Source of the DNA: a virus
DNA: 22,908 nt
Direction: 5' to 3' (one strand)
IMG/VR virus record: IMGVR_UViG_3300010150_000189
Span: 1 to 22,908 of that record
The notes under the pieces are model-generated. The model was not told the origin of the DNA, did no database searches, and saw only the letters and a program-made list of their open reading frames with translations. Made by a program: the position numbers and the translations under genes. Shown here one piece after another: positions 21,119 to 22,908 of the stretch. Every line of letters starts with the position of its first letter. The stretch's first letter is position 1.

Positions 21119-21343
21119 TTAAGTAGCTACAGAAACTTGTGGAGCAATGGCATCAACTTTATTTCTAAGGTGGGCTTCTTTGGCCTCAGCCTTTTTTATA
21201 TGTTGAACGATCTTTTTAACTTGGTCGTCGATCCTTACCATATTCAAGGTATATCTACCTTGATTAAGATGCTCTTGCTTCCATTTTAGGTCCAGTGTCT
21301 CCTTTTGTTTGTAGAGATCCTGGATGTGCGGTTGCATCGTCAT
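21119..21343 (-). CDS. Small basic coiled-coil protein, 74 aa
   Basis: An AGGAGG ribosome site lies at ideal distance before the ATG at 21343, which is why I accept this gene although its first 80 bases overlap the upstream gene in a different frame. The protein is a single charged helix: MQPHIQDLYKQKETLDLKW, then QVKKIVQHIKKAEAKEAH, with heptad-like hydrophobics, ending in a short Ala/Val tail. It could be a scaffold-like or head-maturation helper, given that it follows the capsid gene, but no family is recognised. The end of the gene can pair with the bases just after it (7-base stem, 21107-21113 with 21125-21131). Confidence 0.65.
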   Translation of the reverse strand: MTMQPHIQDLYKQKETLDLKWKQEHLNQGRYTLNMVRIDDQVKKIVQHIKKAEAKEAHLRNKVDAIAPQVSVAT

Positions 21344-21536
21344 TTATAACCTCCTCATAGGTTATTCTGTACTTGTTGGAGTCAAATACATTTTCTCCAA
21401 CATATTCCCATTTTATATCATTTAGTCCTAGTTTGTCAACTATTGCTTGCTCGAGGGAAACTGCATCATCGTTAGATGATACTATAAATTTTGCATAATG
21501 ACCGTACGCGTTTATGGTAACTGTAAATTTTTTCAT
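21264..21536 (-). CDS. Small protein following major capsid gene, 90 aa
   Basis: The N-terminal two thirds look like a compact alpha/beta domain (MKKFTVTINAYGHYAKFIVS, SLEQAIVDKLGLNDIKWEYV, then NKYRITYEEV). The last 27 residues (from INDDATAHPG) are polar and low-complexity and lie exactly where the next gene overlaps in another frame, so the tail may be under constraint from that gene instead of its own function. The ribosome site is weak (AAAGAAA). It begins after the hairpin that follows the capsid gene, so its dose relative to capsid may be set by that hairpin. Function unknown. Confidence 0.68.
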   Translation of the reverse strand: MKKFTVTINAYGHYAKFIVSSNDDAVSLEQAIVDKLGLNDIKWEYVGENVFDSNKYRITYEEVINDDATAHPGSLQTKGDTGPKMEARAS

Positions 21537-21558
21537 GAGTATTTCTTTTTACTTTCTA

Positions 21559-21587
21559 AATGAGGCGAGATTGTGTCTCGCCTCATT
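21559..21587 (-). terminator. Strong hairpin after the major capsid gene
   Basis: A 12-base perfect stem (AATGAGGCGAGA with TCTCGCCTCATT) and a 5-base loop lies 12 bases past the capsid stop codon. Little T-run follows on the minus strand (ATTTAG), so it is better seen as a partial terminator or 3'-end protector. A leaky terminator directly after the capsid gene is a known device in T7-like phages. Confidence 0.6.
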
Positions 21588-21598
21588 CAAATTAATTA

Positions 21599-22501
21599 TT
21601 ATGCACCTGGTGATGCGAAAATACCTCTAAAGTCAGATACACCAAATGAGTATCTTTCTCTAGCTTTGTATCTCACGTTACCAGTATCGAAGTCGCCTTC
21701 CATAGCCGTTTTAATTGGGCTTCTGTCAAACATCTTCATACCGTTAGGCACGTCAGTTAAGATGTAGAACGCATCTGGGTCTGTTAAGAAATTGTTCACT
21801 CTGTAACCTTGAGGAACCATTCCCATAGACACGATTGCGTTAACATCGTTGTCTGCTGTTCCGACTCTACCTTGAGATTTCATTAATCTCTCAGCTGTGA
21901 ATTGAAGCTCAGAAGGAATAATCATTTTTGTACCTCTTGCAGCAATTTTTAGACCTCTTTCGTCTGTCATTGCAGCAATGTCAATTAATGATTGCTCTAA
22001 TGAAGTTTCATTTAAGTCAGCAGCCACTGCTAATGTGTTTGATACAGTTCCACTTACAGTTGGGTGGTTAGTTGCAAATAATGCAGAACCATCACCTGAA
22101 GTGAATGTACCGAAACCATTAATCAATGGATTAACAGCTTTAACTTGTTTAGTGTTCGCCATAGATCTAGCTAATGCTTTAGTATATCTACTAGCAAGTC
22201 TGTCATACAAGTTATCCTCAATTGCTTCTTCAGTTATAGAGAAGGCAAGAGCCACAGTTTCGTGTGTATATCTTGCAGTGAAAGTCTCTTGAGCATTGTC
22301 AAAAGTTACTCCACTTCCTTCTGGTTTAACTTGAGCTTGAGCGAAACCTGATAACATAACTTCTTCTTCAAACGCTCTGTCTGAAGATTCAGTAGTGTAT
22401 ATTTCAGCATGCTGATTCTCATAACGTTTATATTCCAGGCCGAATAAAGCATTCAAACCTGGCTCTAGTTCTTTAACTAGTTGTCCTCGTGATATCGCCA
22501 T
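21599..22501 (-). CDS. Major capsid protein (HK97-fold type), 300 aa
   Basis: The length and order fit an HK97-fold head subunit of the Mu gpT-like type: an N-terminal arm (MAISRGQLVKELEPGLNALFG), an extended E-loop-like region (EEVMLSGFAQAQVKPEGSGV), the helix-rich AFSITEEAIEDNLYDRLASR and YTKALARSMANTKQVKAVN segment (about 88-125), FATNHPTVSGTVSN, then the A-domain-like MIIPSELQFTAERLM and FYILTDVPNGMKMFDRSP, and the ending RERYSFGVSDFRGIFASPGA. A strong AAAGGAG ribosome site precedes the ATG, as expected for the most abundant protein. The gene upstream is a decoration-like protein and a strong hairpin follows. The spread of conserved patches I recall from marine phage capsids makes this the firmest functional call here. 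Confidence 0.92.
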   Translation of the reverse strand: MAISRGQLVKELEPGLNALFGLEYKRYENQHAEIYTTESSDRAFEEEVMLSGFAQAQVKPEGSGVTFDNAQETFTARYTHETVALAFSITEEAIEDNLYDRLASRYTKALARSMANTKQVKAVNPLINGFGTFTSGDGSALFATNHPTVSGTVSNTLAVAADLNETSLEQSLIDIAAMTDERGLKIAARGTKMIIPSELQFTAERLMKSQGRVGTADNDVNAIVSMGMVPQGYRVNNFLTDPDAFYILTDVPNGMKMFDRSPIKTAMEGDFDTGNVRYKARERYSFGVSDFRGIFASPGA

Positions 22502-22516
22502 AATTATTCTCCTTTA

Positions 22517-22908
22517 TTAGATACCTGCGGTTTGTTTCAAGAAGTGTTCGTTAATAGTAACGATTAAGTTCGTATTAGCTGAACCTAATTCATTATTATC
22601 CGGATCTTTTGAAACACCGATTATTTTAAGTTGAGCAGCTCCCGCAGCCATTGTTCCAGAAGCTTCTACTTTTGAAACATAGTTTGGTGAACTACCGGCT
22701 GTGTACGCAATATCTGCACAATTACCAATATTAGTTTGAGCAGGTGTACCAGCACTTTGTATTTCAAACCTCTGATACGGATCATCAGATACAAACCCAA
22801 CGATATCAGTCGCTGTGTTTGATGCGTTTAAATGATTCGCAAAAGTAGGTTTTTCAGTTGTTGCATCAGTAAAGAAAACACCAGTAAGTGATCCTAATAA
22901 AACATCAG
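22517..22908 (-). CDS. Head decoration-like protein, N-terminus beyond window edge
   Basis: Reading leftward from the window edge, 130 codons are open and end ...VTINEHFLKQTAGI at a TAA (22517-22519), immediately followed in frame by a second TAA. The visible part begins DVLLGSLTGVFFTDATTEKP, followed by GFVSDDPYQRFEIQSAG and an IIGVSKDPDNNELGSANTNL segment. These recall the small beta-rich head proteins encoded just upstream of major capsid genes in many marine phages (LLG-F-G, VYDDP--FEIQ and a VLINEH-type ending). It has no hydrophobic segment. The start and full length cannot be seen. The likely role, capsid stabilisation or decoration, is inferred from position and pattern. Confidence 0.8.
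   Translation of the reverse strand, partial: DVLLGSLTGVFFTDATTEKPTFANHLNASNTATDIVGFVSDDPYQRFEIQSAGTPAQTNIGNCADIAYTAGSSPNYVSKVEASGTMAAGAAQLKIIGVSKDPDNNELGSANTNLIVTINEHFLKQTAGI

Noticed and set aside
21264-21343. Programmed ribosomal frameshift joining the two post-capsid genes
   Set aside because: The frame relation would need a +1 or -2 shift, no slippery run is evident, and the second gene has its own strong ribosome site.
1-22908. tRNA genes, CRISPR arrays, insertion sequences, attachment sites
   Set aside because: No cloverleaf, regular short repeats with spacers, transposase or integrase was seen on either strand.

Overview
The window reads as the virion-structure half of an AT-rich tailed bacteriophage genome, most likely a short-tailed (podovirus-like) marine phage of the kind infecting SAR11/Pelagibacterales or similar AT-rich marine bacteria. 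Direct support: an HK97-type major capsid protein, two adaptor-like proteins, a long beta-rich tail-hub/nozzle-like protein, several fibre and collar-domain proteins, Ala/Gln-rich ejection-type proteins and a very large internal-virion-like protein, all packed head to tail with stop/start overlaps. Host and taxonomy are inferred from AT content and remembered similarity to marine phage proteins, not from a search. No integrase, repressor, polymerase, terminase, tRNA, insertion sequence or CRISPR array is visible.

Nearly everything is on the minus strand, so transcription runs from high to low coordinates. From the right: end of a head-decoration-like protein (22517-22908, partial), major capsid (21599-22501) followed by a strong hairpin, two overlapping small genes, a 162-base structured leader with a candidate promoter, two small structural genes separated by a UUCG-loop hairpin, an adaptor-like protein, a protein with a C-terminal blue-copper (cupredoxin) motif, a second adaptor-like protein, a small structural protein, a repeat-rich fibre protein, a terminator hairpin that also carries a consensus-like promoter, a tail-fibre protein, a small acidic protein, and three tandem paralogous tail-collar proteins that share their N-terminal two thirds but differ completely between two His-x-His motifs.

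At 11628-13819 the orientation flips: four consecutive plus-strand genes each encode a different type of 2-oxoglutarate/Fe(II) oxygenase-like protein. Their stop codon abuts the stop codon of the last collar gene, and at the other end they share a 49-base divergent gap with the nozzle gene, where I see a good leftward promoter. Minus-strand structural genes then resume: nozzle-like protein, a 231-residue protein, a GTG-started 55-residue gene, a small beta-rich protein, and then a tightly overlapping accessory set: a His-rich 87-residue protein, a fifth 2OG-Fe(II) oxygenase, a GT4-like and a GT-A-like glycosyltransferase. The left end holds three internal/ejection-type proteins and 909 codons of a giant protein running off the edge.

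The most notable theme is two accessory modification modules (five oxygenases, two glycosyltransferases) embedded in the late virion genes next to a diversified set of receptor-tip candidates, together with several metal-binding motifs in probable virion proteins. That they act together on virion or host-surface molecules is a hypothesis.
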